Positions 52,285 to 59,817 of a stretch of 64,000 nt of DNA are shown here, in pieces (the stretch's first letter is position 1; the number at the start of each line of letters is the position of its first letter). Made by a program: the position numbers and the translations under genes. The DNA is from Flavobacteriales bacterium (GTDB lineage: Bacteria > Bacteroidota > Bacteroidia > Flavobacteriales_F > PHOS-HE28): contig CP064979.1 in assembly GCA_016699575.1 (NCBI GenBank), positions 4,278,001-4,342,000 of the forward strand, in the 5' to 3' direction. Below the pieces are notes generated by a model that ran no database searches, had not been told where the DNA came from, and was given only the letters and a program-made list of their open reading frames with translations.

Positions 52285-54510
52285 TCAGAACGTGAAGCGC
52301 GCACCAAGGAACCCGCGCGCGCCTTGCAACGGTGCGTACATGTAAGCCGTGTCGAACGTGTAGCCGTTCGGATTGGTCACCGGGTCATTGGCGTGTTGAT
52401 CGAAGGGATCCTCAGGTCTCATCAGCGGATCACTGGGCACGAAGTCGAGCAGGTTCTTCGCGCCCCCGTACAACTCGAACCGTTCGCCAATGGCGCGGCG
52501 CACTTGCAGGTTCAGCAACGTGTATGTCGGCGACCAGGCATCGCGGTAATCGTTGGGGAGCACCGGCAAGAGCATAGGGCCGTACCACTGGCCGGTAAGG
52601 TCCACGGTCCATTGCTTGAGCACTGTGGCCGTGAGGGTGAACGTTCCCGACCAGTCCGGCGCGAACAGCTGCTCCTGCCTCACGCCATGCTCCACGGTGT
52701 GCACGTCCATCCATGTGGCACCCACGAAGGCGCGCAAGTGGCGGCTCAAGCGGCTCTCAACGTTCAGGCTGATGCCTTGAGAGATGCCATGTCCATCGAG
52801 GTTGTCGTACACGATCAGGTCAGGGTCCACGTAGTAGTCCGGTAGGATGCGATTGCTGAACCGCGTGTGGAAGAGCGAGAGGTCCAGGACCAGCGCCCGC
52901 TTCTCTCCCGGCCAACGCCGCGTTAGGTTCAGTGTTCCGTTGATGGACCGTTCCGGTTGGAGTTCCTCGGTGATCAGCACTTCACGCGCACCTGTGAGGG
53001 CCGCGTGGTCCTCCGTGAACAGGTTCACCACTCTGTAGCCCGTGCCGAAACCGGCGCGCAGTGCCCAACGGCCGCTCGGCGCCCACTTGTAGGCCAAGCG
53101 CGGTGAGTGCACCGGACCGTGCACAGCATCGTGGTCGAAGCGATAGCCCAACAGGATCTTGTGCGCTTCCGTTGCGCTCCATTCCTCTTGAAGGAAAAAC
53201 CCTGGCAGGGGTGTTCGTTGCGGGGATCGTGCGGTGGCGGTGGTATTGTCCTCGTAGTAGGTGTGCCGGAAAGCAACGCCAGCCAACACATCGTGCCGTG
53301 CGGCGAACCGCTTGCTCCAGATGGCCTGCGCGAAGAACACACGTTGATCCGCCGTGTACCGCGTGTTGCCGTACCACGAGTCCTGCTGGTGCGCGTTGAA
53401 CGAAGCTTGCAGGACCACACGTTCCTTCATCGGAAGTTGATATTGCCCGATCAATTCCCAGCGGTCGGTGAGGATGTTCTCGCCGTACACCGCACTGCTC
53501 CCGCGGTCCTTTGCGGTCCAGTCCATCTCACCGCCCCAGCGGTCTTCGGTAACGTACCGCAAGGCCAGGCTGGCCACACGGCGCTGAGGCCGTTGCAGGT
53601 TCACCTTGTTGAAGATGGACAACCGTTCCTGCAAGGTCACGTCGGTGAAGCCGTCGCGATTGCGGTCCACGGGCGCGTCGTAATGGAAGTAGCTCACGCC
53701 AAGCAGGTCGCTCACCTTACCGGTTCCGAAGCGCGCACCGATGTCCGCGTTCCATTCCTGCCAGGTGGTGCCGAAGACATCGGCACTGAGCTTGTGCGCC
53801 AGGGCCGGGCTCTTGGTGATGACGTTGATGATGCCGCCCATTGCCTCGCTGCCGTACAGCGCCGAACCGGGGCCCTTCACCACCTCAACCCGCTCCACCA
53901 AACTGGTCGGTATCCCGCTCAATCCATAAACGGTGCTGAGGCCGCTCACGATGGGCATACCATCGATGAGCACCATGGTGTACGGTCCTTCCATTCCGTT
54001 GATGTGGATGTCGCCCGTATTGCACACGCTGCAGTTCACCTGGGGCCGCACGCCGTTCACCATGCCGACCGCATCGAACAATGCCGGGCTCGGGTTCTTG
54101 CGGAAGAAGGCCGGGGTGATGACTTCCACCGGCACAGGACTGTCCGCGCGGCTCACCTCGCGCATGGTGCCGGTGACCACCGTTCCGCTGAGTTCGCTGG
54201 CTTCGGCTGGCCATTGCACTACGCCGAGGTCCAGTGTTCGGCCGGGTTCCACCATGATGCGAACGTTAACTGGCGTGCGACCGACCGCGCTGATCATCAA
54301 TTGGCCTGCCCCGGCAGGGACCGAGGCGATCGCAAAGCCGCCGTTCACGCTCGTGGTGGTGCCGACCTGACCACCCACCACTTCCACTGTTGCGAACGGC
54401 ACCGCCTCGTCCCCGTCACGCACGATCCCACGCACCTCGCCGACTTGTGCGTGCACCCAAGAAGCCAAGGGCAGCGCAACGGCCAAGAGCAATTGCTTTG
54501 AGGGACACAT
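52285..54510 (-). CDS. TonB-dependent receptor in a metal-regulated locus
   Basis: The 741-residue receptor has a signal peptide (SKQLLLAVALPLASWVHA). A CarboxypepD_reg-like beta-sandwich (about 22-100) is followed by the plug domain (about 105-230; PVPVEVITPAFFRKNPSPALFDAVGMVNGV, QVNCSVCNTGDIHINGMEGPYTMVLIDGMPIV, SLVERVEVVKGPGSALYGSEAMGGIINVITK) and the barrel. It ends in the aromatic final strand FLGARFTF. It stands back-to-back with a DtxR-type repressor and ZIP transporter gene. Metal or metallophore uptake is therefore likely, iron or manganese rather than a sugar. The ATG at 54510 has a perfect TACGTTTG box only 4 nt upstream. Confidence 0.93.
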   Translation of the reverse strand: MCPSKQLLLAVALPLASWVHAQVGEVRGIVRDGDEAVPFATVEVVGGQVGTTTSVNGGFAIASVPAGAGQLMISAVGRTPVNVRIMVEPGRTLDLGVVQWPAEASELSGTVVTGTMREVSRADSPVPVEVITPAFFRKNPSPALFDAVGMVNGVRPQVNCSVCNTGDIHINGMEGPYTMVLIDGMPIVSGLSTVYGLSGIPTSLVERVEVVKGPGSALYGSEAMGGIINVITKSPALAHKLSADVFGTTWQEWNADIGARFGTGKVSDLLGVSYFHYDAPVDRNRDGFTDVTLQERLSIFNKVNLQRPQRRVASLALRYVTEDRWGGEMDWTAKDRGSSAVYGENILTDRWELIGQYQLPMKERVVLQASFNAHQQDSWYGNTRYTADQRVFFAQAIWSKRFAARHDVLAGVAFRHTYYEDNTTATARSPQRTPLPGFFLQEEWSATEAHKILLGYRFDHDAVHGPVHSPRLAYKWAPSGRWALRAGFGTGYRVVNLFTEDHAALTGAREVLITEELQPERSINGTLNLTRRWPGEKRALVLDLSLFHTRFSNRILPDYYVDPDLIVYDNLDGHGISQGISLNVESRLSRHLRAFVGATWMDVHTVEHGVRQEQLFAPDWSGTFTLTATVLKQWTVDLTGQWYGPMLLPVLPNDYRDAWSPTYTLLNLQVRRAIGERFELYGGAKNLLDFVPSDPLMRPEDPFDQHANDPVTNPNGYTFDTAYMYAPLQGARGFLGARFTF

Positions 54511-54514
54511 GGCG

Positions 54515-54561
54515 CAAACGTAGTCCATTTTTAGTTGATTCTAAATATTGTTCTATGTTTG
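54515..54561. promoter_or_regulatory. Bidirectional promoter with DtxR-type operator
   Basis: Between the TonB receptor and dtxR genes lie TACGTTTG on the minus strand (54515-54522), TATGTTTG on the plus strand (54554-54561) and, centred between, the palindrome TTTAGTTGATTCTAAA (54530-54545). The palindrome has the length and AT-rich arms of MntR/DtxR boxes (TTTAGGNNNNCCTAAA-like). It would sit over both promoters, so the regulator could control both its own operon and the receptor. Confidence 0.75.
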
Positions 54562-54577
54562 CCTCAGTAGACATCGC

Positions 54578-55225
54578 ATGCTCACCCGCTCCGAGGAAGA
54601 CCACTTGAAGGCCGTGCACCGCTTGCTCGAAGCGGGCATCGCCAACACCAACGCCATTGCCGAACGCCTGCAGACCAAGGCCAGCAGCGTGACGGTGATG
54701 CTGCAGAAGCTCGGCGAGAAAGGCTTGTTGAACTACCAGCCCTACAAGGGCGTCACGCTCACGCGCAAGGGCCGCGAGCACGCCATCGCGCTTGTGCGCA
54801 AGCATCGGCTCTGGGAGACCTTCCTTGTGCAACACCTCGGCTTCGGTTGGGACGAAGTGCATGAAGTGGCCGAACAACTGGAGCACATCCAAAGCACCCC
54901 GCTCGTTGACCGGCTCGATGATTTCCTCGGCAATCCGGCCTTCGACCCGCACGGAGACCCGATCCCCAGCAAGAGCGGGGCATTGAAGGCGGCGCCCTTC
55001 AAAGCACTGGCTACGGTGGCCGTGGGTTCAAGAGCCGTGGTGGCCGGCGTGGGCATGCACAGCCGCGACTTCCTCCGGTTCCTCAGCGAGCAGGAACTGG
55101 GATTGGGTGCCAAACTGCAAGTGCTCGCACGAAATGAATTCGATGGCTCCATGAGCGTGAAGACCGGCGATGGCCGCACCATCCAACTGGGCCATGCCAC
55201 GGCCGAACACATCCTTGTCCGATGA
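54578..55225 (+). CDS. DtxR/MntR-family metal-dependent regulator
   Basis: The 215-residue regulator has an N-terminal winged helix-turn-helix (SSVTVMLQKLGEKGLL; about 1-65), then a metal-binding/dimerisation domain with MLTRSEEDHLKAVHRL (E6, D8 region), RKHRLWETFLVQHLGFGWDEVHEVAEQLEH, and a C-terminal FeoA/SH3-like domain (about 150-215). That architecture is typical of iron- or manganese-responsive repressors of the DtxR family. It precedes a ZIP transporter with a 4-bp overlap (ATGA) and faces a TonB receptor across a palindromic operator. Which metal it senses cannot be decided from sequence. Confidence 0.94.
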   Translation: MLTRSEEDHLKAVHRLLEAGIANTNAIAERLQTKASSVTVMLQKLGEKGLLNYQPYKGVTLTRKGREHAIALVRKHRLWETFLVQHLGFGWDEVHEVAEQLEHIQSTPLVDRLDDFLGNPAFDPHGDPIPSKSGALKAAPFKALATVAVGSRAVVAGVGMHSRDFLRFLSEQELGLGAKLQVLARNEFDGSMSVKTGDGRTIQLGHATAEHILVR

Positions 55226-56043
55226 ACCACATCATAGACTTCTTCTCCTCCATCGACCCGGTGCTGGCCGCCTTCCTGGCCACCACCTTCACATGGCTGG
55301 TTACGGCCGCTGGTGCTTCGCTCGTGTTCTTCTTCGGCAATGCCTCGCGCAAATGGCTTGATGGCATGCTCGGTTTCACCGGCGGAGTGATGGTGGCCGC
55401 CAGCTTCTGGAGCCTGCTCAACCCCAGCATTGAAATGAGCGAACGCATGGGCAACATCCCGTGGCTTGCGCCCGCACTGGGGTTTGCGCTGGGAGCGCTT
55501 TTCCTGTTCGGCTTGGACAAGGTGCTTCCCCACCTGCACATCAACTTCGACCCGAAACAGAGCGAAGGCCCGCAAACCAACTGGCACCGCACCACCTTGC
55601 TGGTGCTGGCCATCACACTGCACAACATCCCCGAAGGTTTGGCGGTGGGCGTGCTGTTCGGCGGCGTGGCGGCGGGCATGCCGGAAGCCAGCATCGGTGG
55701 GGCCATCGCGTTGGCCATTGGCATCGGTTTGCAGAATTTCCCGGAGGGTTTTGCCGTGAGCATGCCGCTTCGCCGTCAGGGCGTGAGCAAGCTCCGGAGC
55801 TTCTGGTACGGGCAGCTCAGCGCGGTAGTGGAACCCGTCGCTGGGGTCGTCGGTGCGGTGGCCGTCATCCACATGCAGGCCGTGCTGCCCTATGCGCTGG
55901 CGTTCGCTGCTGGCGCCATGATCTACGTGGTGGTGGAGGAAGTGATCCCCGAGACCCAGCAGGACAAGTACACCGACATCGCCACGTTGGGCTTCATCGG
56001 CGGCTTCATCGTGATGATGGTGCTGGACGTGGCGTTGGGGTGA
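55222..56043 (+). CDS. ZIP-family divalent metal transporter
   Basis: The 273-residue inner-membrane protein has about eight transmembrane helices. The two metal-binding helices are TM4, with HNIPEGLAVGV near 133-143, and TM5, with NFPEGFAVSMPLRRQG near 172. The pair is the hallmark of ZIP/ZupT transporters for Zn, Fe or Mn. It overlaps dtxR by 4 bp, so it is part of the regulator's operon, and uptake of the sensed metal is the simplest reading. The recombinase gene begins 26 bp after its stop. Confidence 0.95.
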   Translation: MNHIIDFFSSIDPVLAAFLATTFTWLVTAAGASLVFFFGNASRKWLDGMLGFTGGVMVAASFWSLLNPSIEMSERMGNIPWLAPALGFALGALFLFGLDKVLPHLHINFDPKQSEGPQTNWHRTTLLVLAITLHNIPEGLAVGVLFGGVAAGMPEASIGGAIALAIGIGLQNFPEGFAVSMPLRRQGVSKLRSFWYGQLSAVVEPVAGVVGAVAVIHMQAVLPYALAFAAGAMIYVVVEEVIPETQQDKYTDIATLGFIGGFIVMMVLDVALG

Positions 56044-56068
56044 AGGCAAGTGATAACTTCTGCCGCCC

Positions 56069-57235
56069 ATGGCAGACGAAAAACCCGTCGATCGTCGCGT
56101 CATTCGCCTCGAAGCGATCGCGCACAACGGCACGCGGCGCCTTGCCCTTCGCTTTCCGTACGACAGTGCACTCATTGCTGCGGCCAAGACCATGGAGGCA
56201 CAATGGAGCCGCACTCACAATTGCTGGCATGTGCCCAACGGAGGCGAGAGCATGAAGGCCGTGTTCGCGGCGTACAAGGGACTTGCTTGGGTGGATACCA
56301 CTGCCCTCTTCGCCCCGACCAAGCAATCGCTGAGATCGGCGAAGCCGACGCCATCCGCAGCATCCGCGAAACCAGCGGCACCGGCCATGAGCTCCGCACA
56401 ACTGGAAGCGTTGGAGCAGATGCGGCGGAAACTGGAGATCGCGCGATACAGCCCGAACAGCATCAAGACCTACCTGAACGCCACCAAGCAGTTCTTCCTC
56501 CACTACCCCACCAAGGCGCCGCTCGCGATCAGCAAAGAGGAAATAGAGGCCTACCAACACCACTTGGCCCGTGGCAATGCCAGCAACAGCTACCTGAACC
56601 AGGTGGTGAACGCCGTGCGGTACTACTACCACCAAGTGGTAGGCGATGCCTCGCGCGTGTCATTCATCGAACGGCCGCGGAAGGAACGCAAGCTGCCCAC
56701 GGTGCTGAGCGAGCAAGAGGTGGGCGCGTTGCTCCGCGCGGTGGACAACCCGAAGCACCGCTGCATCCTCATGCTCATCTATAGCGGAGGCCTGCGCCTG
56801 AGCGAGCTCACCAACCTGCGGCTCGCCGACCTGGCCACCGACCGTGGGCAACTGATCGTGCGCGGCGGCAAGGGCAACAAGGACCGTATCACCCTGCTGA
56901 GCCCGAAGGTGATGGAACCACTGCAAGCGTACCTGAAGGCGCATGCCCCGACACAATTCGTGTTCGAGGGCGCCGACGGCGGCGCATACTCGCCGCGCAG
57001 CGTGCAACTGGTCTTCCATCGGGCCAAGGAGAAAGCGGGCATCACAACACCTGCCACGGTGCATACCCTGCGGCACTCCTTCGCCACCCATTTGTTGGAG
57101 AAGGGAACCGACCTGCGCTATATTCAAACCCTTCTGGGACACAGCAGTAGCAAGACCACCGAGATCTACACCCACGTAAGCACCAAAGCCCTTGGCAAGA
57201 TCCGCAGCCCCCTCGATGACCTTGACCTGGGTTGA
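56069..57235 (+). CDS. Tyrosine recombinase of an integron-like array
   Basis: The 388-residue protein has an N-terminal extension of about 110 residues (with the motif AQWSRTHNCWHVPNGG) and a Pro/Ala linker. A SAM-like core-binding domain (about 115-205) precedes the catalytic domain. Catalytic residues are R in GGLRLSEL near 242, K in GGKGNKDR, H331 and R334 in HTLRHSFATHLL, H358 in LLGHSS and Y367 in TTEIYTHV. The block AGITTPATVHTLRHSFATHLLEKG and C-terminal RSPLDDL resemble IntI, but the IntI-specific insertion before this block seems absent. It lies directly upstream of three attC-bounded cassettes, in the same orientation. A XerC/D-like housekeeping role is unlikely given the context. 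Confidence 0.92.
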   Translation: MADEKPVDRRVIRLEAIAHNGTRRLALRFPYDSALIAAAKTMEAQWSRTHNCWHVPNGGESMKAVFAAYKGLAWVDTTALFAPTKQSLRSAKPTPSAASAKPAAPAMSSAQLEALEQMRRKLEIARYSPNSIKTYLNATKQFFLHYPTKAPLAISKEEIEAYQHHLARGNASNSYLNQVVNAVRYYYHQVVGDASRVSFIERPRKERKLPTVLSEQEVGALLRAVDNPKHRCILMLIYSGGLRLSELTNLRLADLATDRGQLIVRGGKGNKDRITLLSPKVMEPLQAYLKAHAPTQFVFEGADGGAYSPRSVQLVFHRAKEKAGITTPATVHTLRHSFATHLLEKGTDLRYIQTLLGHSSSKTTEIYTHVSTKALGKIRSPLDDLDLG

Positions 57236-57240
57236 GACAG

Positions 57241-57333
57241 TTTCGCTTTGTAGCCCATTATGGCTGGCTTTACGAAACACCCCCCTTCAACCAAGTCCGG
57301 ATATTGACGCAATGCGTTAACCCACAGTTAGCT
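57241..57333 (+). other. Putative attI site downstream of the recombinase gene
   Basis: The gap between the recombinase stop and cassette 1 carries a hairpin-like dyad (TTTCG...AGCC / GGCT...CGAAA) at 57241-57276, a GTTAACC at 57316-57322 and the insertion core GTTAGCT at 57327-57333. Recombination between G57327 and T57328 would explain the first cassette boundary. The exact attI limits are not known. Confidence 0.6.
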
Positions 57334-57358
57334 GCCATTTTAAAACGAGATACCAAAA

Positions 57359-57937
57359 ATGAACTTTTTCAATAAAAATAAAGAAGACGAAAACAAGAAA
57401 AGACTTCAAAATCTTGTCAATCAAACTAAAGTAGTTGACGAGCCGAACGGTTGGAAAAAAAGTACGTTTGCAATTGGAGGTTTGACAGAAATTGGATTTT
57501 CAAAACACAATCCAAATTTGTTATTAGTAATTTCAAGTCAAGGAAGAGGGTTAATTGACTGTCAAAGTAGTGAATTAATCGAAAGAGACAATGACACAAA
57601 TTGGGATTGGATTAACTCATATGAAATGACTTCTCAAGGAATTGGTACTTTATCGAACGAAATAATATTTGTAAGTGGACTTCACGGAGGAGGATTGCCT
57701 TTAATGAATAAAAATGGAGACGGACTTTTATATATGGCGACCGAATGGCCAATTATTGACGTTATTTTTGAACCAAATTTTAAAAGTATTTATCAAGAAA
57801 ATGAAGCAAAAGAATGTTTTAGAATTTTTCACGACTACGAATTAAGAACATATGGTTTTTCATATGACGGAGAAACATTTGTAATTGCGACAAGTAGTGA
57901 AATTAATATATACAGAAACAAAAAAAACGGCAGCTAA
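57359..57937 (+). CDS. Cassette 1 protein, unknown function (AT-rich)
   Basis: The 192-residue soluble protein has a Lys/Asn-rich start (FFNKNKEDENKKRLQNLVNQ) and then beta-strand-rich segments, KKSTFAIGGLTEIGFSKHNPNLLLVISSQGRGLIDC, LSNEIIFVSGLHGGGLPLM and RTYGFSYDGETFVIATSSEINIYR, spaced like blades of a beta-propeller. No recognised family. AT-rich codons differ sharply from the flanking genes, a sign of foreign origin. Its TAA is inside the R'' core of attC1, the classical position for a cassette gene. The 25-nt leader contains no convincing promoter, so expression may depend on upstream transcription. Confidence 0.85.
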   Translation: MNFFNKNKEDENKKRLQNLVNQTKVVDEPNGWKKSTFAIGGLTEIGFSKHNPNLLLVISSQGRGLIDCQSSELIERDNDTNWDWINSYEMTSQGIGTLSNEIIFVSGLHGGGLPLMNKNGDGLLYMATEWPIIDVIFEPNFKSIYQENEAKECFRIFHDYELRTYGFSYDGETFVIATSSEINIYRNKKNGS

Positions 57938-58064
57938 CAAGGGTTTTGCGTCAGGCGGGCTGAAGTGCAAAATTCAGGTTTTGTACTTCTATTGAAATTT
58001 GTATATTAGCTGAACGTTTCGGCTTCGAAATCCCGCCCGAACGCAAAGCCCCAAAACGTTAGGT
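57932..58064 (+). other. attC1-like recombination site of cassette 1
   Basis: The 133-bp site runs from R'' (AGCTAAC, 57932-57938) to R' (GTTAGGT, 58058-58064). Inner arms pair as GGGTTTTGCGTCAGGCGGGC with the mirror segment CCCGCCCGAACGCAAAGCCC (with a few unpaired bases), as in single-stranded attC folding. The central loop is AT-rich. Confidence 0.85.
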
Positions 58065-58082
58065 GTAATAGCAACCCAGACG

Positions 58083-58598
58083 ATGTGGGCATATGTAATA
58101 CTAGGTGTTGTATCGTTACCCTTCATTCTGTATGGACTGCTGCAACTTTGGTTTTGGATTCTTAGAAGGAAAGAAACGGCAGAGAGCAGACGGGTCGTGG
58201 AAGAACTGAAGGCAAGAAACACGGAGAAACTGTCGAAACAAGAACAATTTGAATGGCTAGACGGTCAGTGGAACTGGGAAAGAATCCAAAAGATTGTCGG
58301 GAAGAAAGAAATCCCCTTGTTCGTATTGGACTATTTTATAGAAGTTACTCCTGATGAATACTTGGAACATCTAAAGAAGCATAACCCTCCGAGTTCATGG
58401 ACGGAAGATACCTATGGAGAAGTCCAACTCAAGCAATCGCAGGCTGGATATGAAATCATTTATTACAGCCACGGAAAACAAATTGGTTCCGAAACGTTTG
58501 ACAATTATGATCAGGTACTGCGGTATTTGGTGTACGGCAGGTTGACGAACGTGAGCGATAAGTATAAGAATCAACTAAAAAGAAGCTACTACACCTAA
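58083..58598 (+). CDS. Cassette 2 protein, membrane-anchored, unknown
   Basis: The 171-residue protein starts with one strong transmembrane helix (WAYVILGVVSLPFILYGLLQLWFWIL) followed by a positively charged stretch (RRKETAESRRVVEELKARNTEK), so the soluble part is probably cytosolic. It has a Trp-rich middle (DGQWNWERIQKIV) and a beta-rich C-terminal part (SQAGYEIIYYSHGKQIGSETF). No known domain. The TAA lies inside the R'' core of attC2. Base composition is closer to the host than that of cassettes 1 and 3. The leader is only 18 nt after the GTTAGGT core. Confidence 0.8.
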   Translation: MWAYVILGVVSLPFILYGLLQLWFWILRRKETAESRRVVEELKARNTEKLSKQEQFEWLDGQWNWERIQKIVGKKEIPLFVLDYFIEVTPDEYLEHLKKHNPPSSWTEDTYGEVQLKQSQAGYEIIYYSHGKQIGSETFDNYDQVLRYLVYGRLTNVSDKYKNQLKRSYYT

Positions 58599-58714
58599 CA
58601 TGCGCTTGCCACAAGCCGCCCTTGTCCCGGTGCCAACTCCCCCTGAAGCATGATAACTTCGCCCAGGAACAAGATCACGAAAGGCGGCCTTCGTCAAGCG
58701 CAGGCCCGTTAGCG
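58593..58714 (+). other. attC2-like recombination site of cassette 2
   Basis: The 122-bp site runs from R'' ACCTAAC (58593-58599) to R' GTTAGCG (58708-58714). Inner arms TGCGCTTG...GCCGCC pair with GGCGGC...CAAGCGCA. This site is GC-richer than attC1 and attC3. Confidence 0.85.
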
Positions 58715-58774
58715 GCAAGCATTGCGACACAACCCGACCTCACAACAAAACATTTAACATAAACAAAAAATAAT

Positions 58775-59728
58775 ATGACAGACAGCGACAGTAGTGCAGA
58801 AAATGCAATTTCAAACCAAGTAACAATTGCTTACTTTATTTTGGTTCACAGGTTTCCAGAACAATTCAAGCGACTTTTCAAGGCACTCTATCACCCCGAA
58901 AACTACTATTTGATTCATTTAGATAAGAAAACGAGTATTGACATTTATAATGACATTAAAGATTTTTTGACCGAATTTCCGAGTACCTATATTTTAGAAA
59001 GTGAAAATGTTGTTTGGGGTGGTTATAGTATGGTTCAGGCAGAACTAAACGGAATGAATTATTTACTTAAATTAAACCTTAATTGGGATTTCTTCATTAA
59101 TTTGAGTGGACAAGATTATCCATTAAAATCTCAAAAAATAATTAGAGAATATCTTACCCAAAACAAAGGGAACAACTTTATAAAAATTGCTGACCAGTTG
59201 GATGTAAGACCTGAAACAATGAACAGAATTGAAAACCATTTTGTAGAAACAGAAAATGGTATTAGTGGAATAACATTTAAAAGAGCATACTTGAAAGATG
59301 TAATACCATACATTGGCGGACAATGGATGATTTTAACAAGAGAATGTTGTGAATTTATTTGCAATAGCGGAGAAGCCAAAAAATTTGAAGATTATTATAC
59401 CAACACACTTATTGCTGACGAATCTTTTTTTCAAACAGTTTTGATGAACACTTCATTTGAGGGAGTACTTATAAATGATGACAAGAGAGCAATTATATGG
59501 ATACCAGATGGAGATATTAAATTACGACCGAAAACATTTACAGAAGACGACATAAAGTTTCTATTAGAGGGCGACAATTTATTTGCTCGAAAATTTGACG
59601 ATAACTTAGACAACAAAATTATTGACAATATGGAAAAATACTTTAATCAACCATTAAACGGTAATAGTGTAAGAAATATGCCATCCGCTAACAAGGTATT
59701 GCGAAAAGCGGGGCTGAAGGAATTCTAA
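58775..59728 (+). CDS. Cassette 3 GT14-type beta-1,6-N-acetylglucosaminyltransferase-like protein
   Basis: The 317-residue protein matches the core-2/I-branching enzyme (GT14) family, which transfers GlcNAc or a related sugar from a nucleotide sugar. Conserved blocks are IAYFILVHRFPEQFKRLFKALYHPENYYLIHLDKK, SENVVWGGYSMVQAELNGMNYLL, DFFINLSGQDYPLKS, KRAYLKDVIPYIGGQWMILTRECCEFI and ADESFFQTVLMNT. The gene is strongly AT-rich relative to the flanks. The final residues (ANKVLRKAGLKEF) are encoded by attC3, so it reads 36 nt into the recombination site. A role in surface polysaccharide or lipid glycan variation is plausible. Confidence 0.9.
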   Translation: MTDSDSSAENAISNQVTIAYFILVHRFPEQFKRLFKALYHPENYYLIHLDKKTSIDIYNDIKDFLTEFPSTYILESENVVWGGYSMVQAELNGMNYLLKLNLNWDFFINLSGQDYPLKSQKIIREYLTQNKGNNFIKIADQLDVRPETMNRIENHFVETENGISGITFKRAYLKDVIPYIGGQWMILTRECCEFICNSGEAKKFEDYYTNTLIADESFFQTVLMNTSFEGVLINDDKRAIIWIPDGDIKLRPKTFTEDDIKFLLEGDNLFARKFDDNLDNKIIDNMEKYFNQPLNGNSVRNMPSANKVLRKAGLKEF

Positions 59729-59817
59729 TGAACATTTGTGCTAAAACAAACATTAGTAATTCTATTCAATTTCAGTACTAAAAATCGCCGCCTTCGGCAA
59801 TACCCAATCCGTTGACC
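59686..59817 (+). other. attC3-like recombination site of cassette 3
   Basis: The 132-bp site runs from R'' CGCTAAC (59686-59692) to R' GTTGACC (59811-59817). Inner arms GGTATTGC...GCGG pair with CCGCC...GGCAATACC. The last core GTTGACC should descend from attI itself, since it does not match any cassette start in the array. Confidence 0.82.

Larger units (their letters stand above)
56069..59817 (+). mobile_element. Reverse-oriented integron-like element: recombinase, attI, 3 cassettes
   Basis: A tyrosine recombinase gene (56069-57235) is followed by three single-gene cassettes: 57327-58058, 58058-58708 and 58708-59811. Each ends in an attC-like imperfect palindrome of 122-133 bp. Within each cassette the core at the left boundary is the reverse complement of the R'' core at its right end (GTTAGCTGCC with GGCAGCTAAC; GTTAGGTGT with ACACCTAAC; GTTAGCGG with CCGCTAAC), as expected if circular cassettes were inserted at the G/TT point. 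Two of the three cassettes are far more AT-rich than the flanks. The stop codons of the first two ORFs lie inside the R'' core. Confidence 0.85.

Noticed and set aside
57316..57322. A second insertion core (GTTAACC) before cassette 1
   Set aside because: It lies 11 bp upstream of the core that matches cassette 1's own R''; it may be an attI box but is not a cassette boundary.
57932..59817. Possible CRISPR array
   Set aside because: The repeated palindromes are over 120 bp, differ in sequence and alternate with whole genes, which does not fit repeat-spacer structure.
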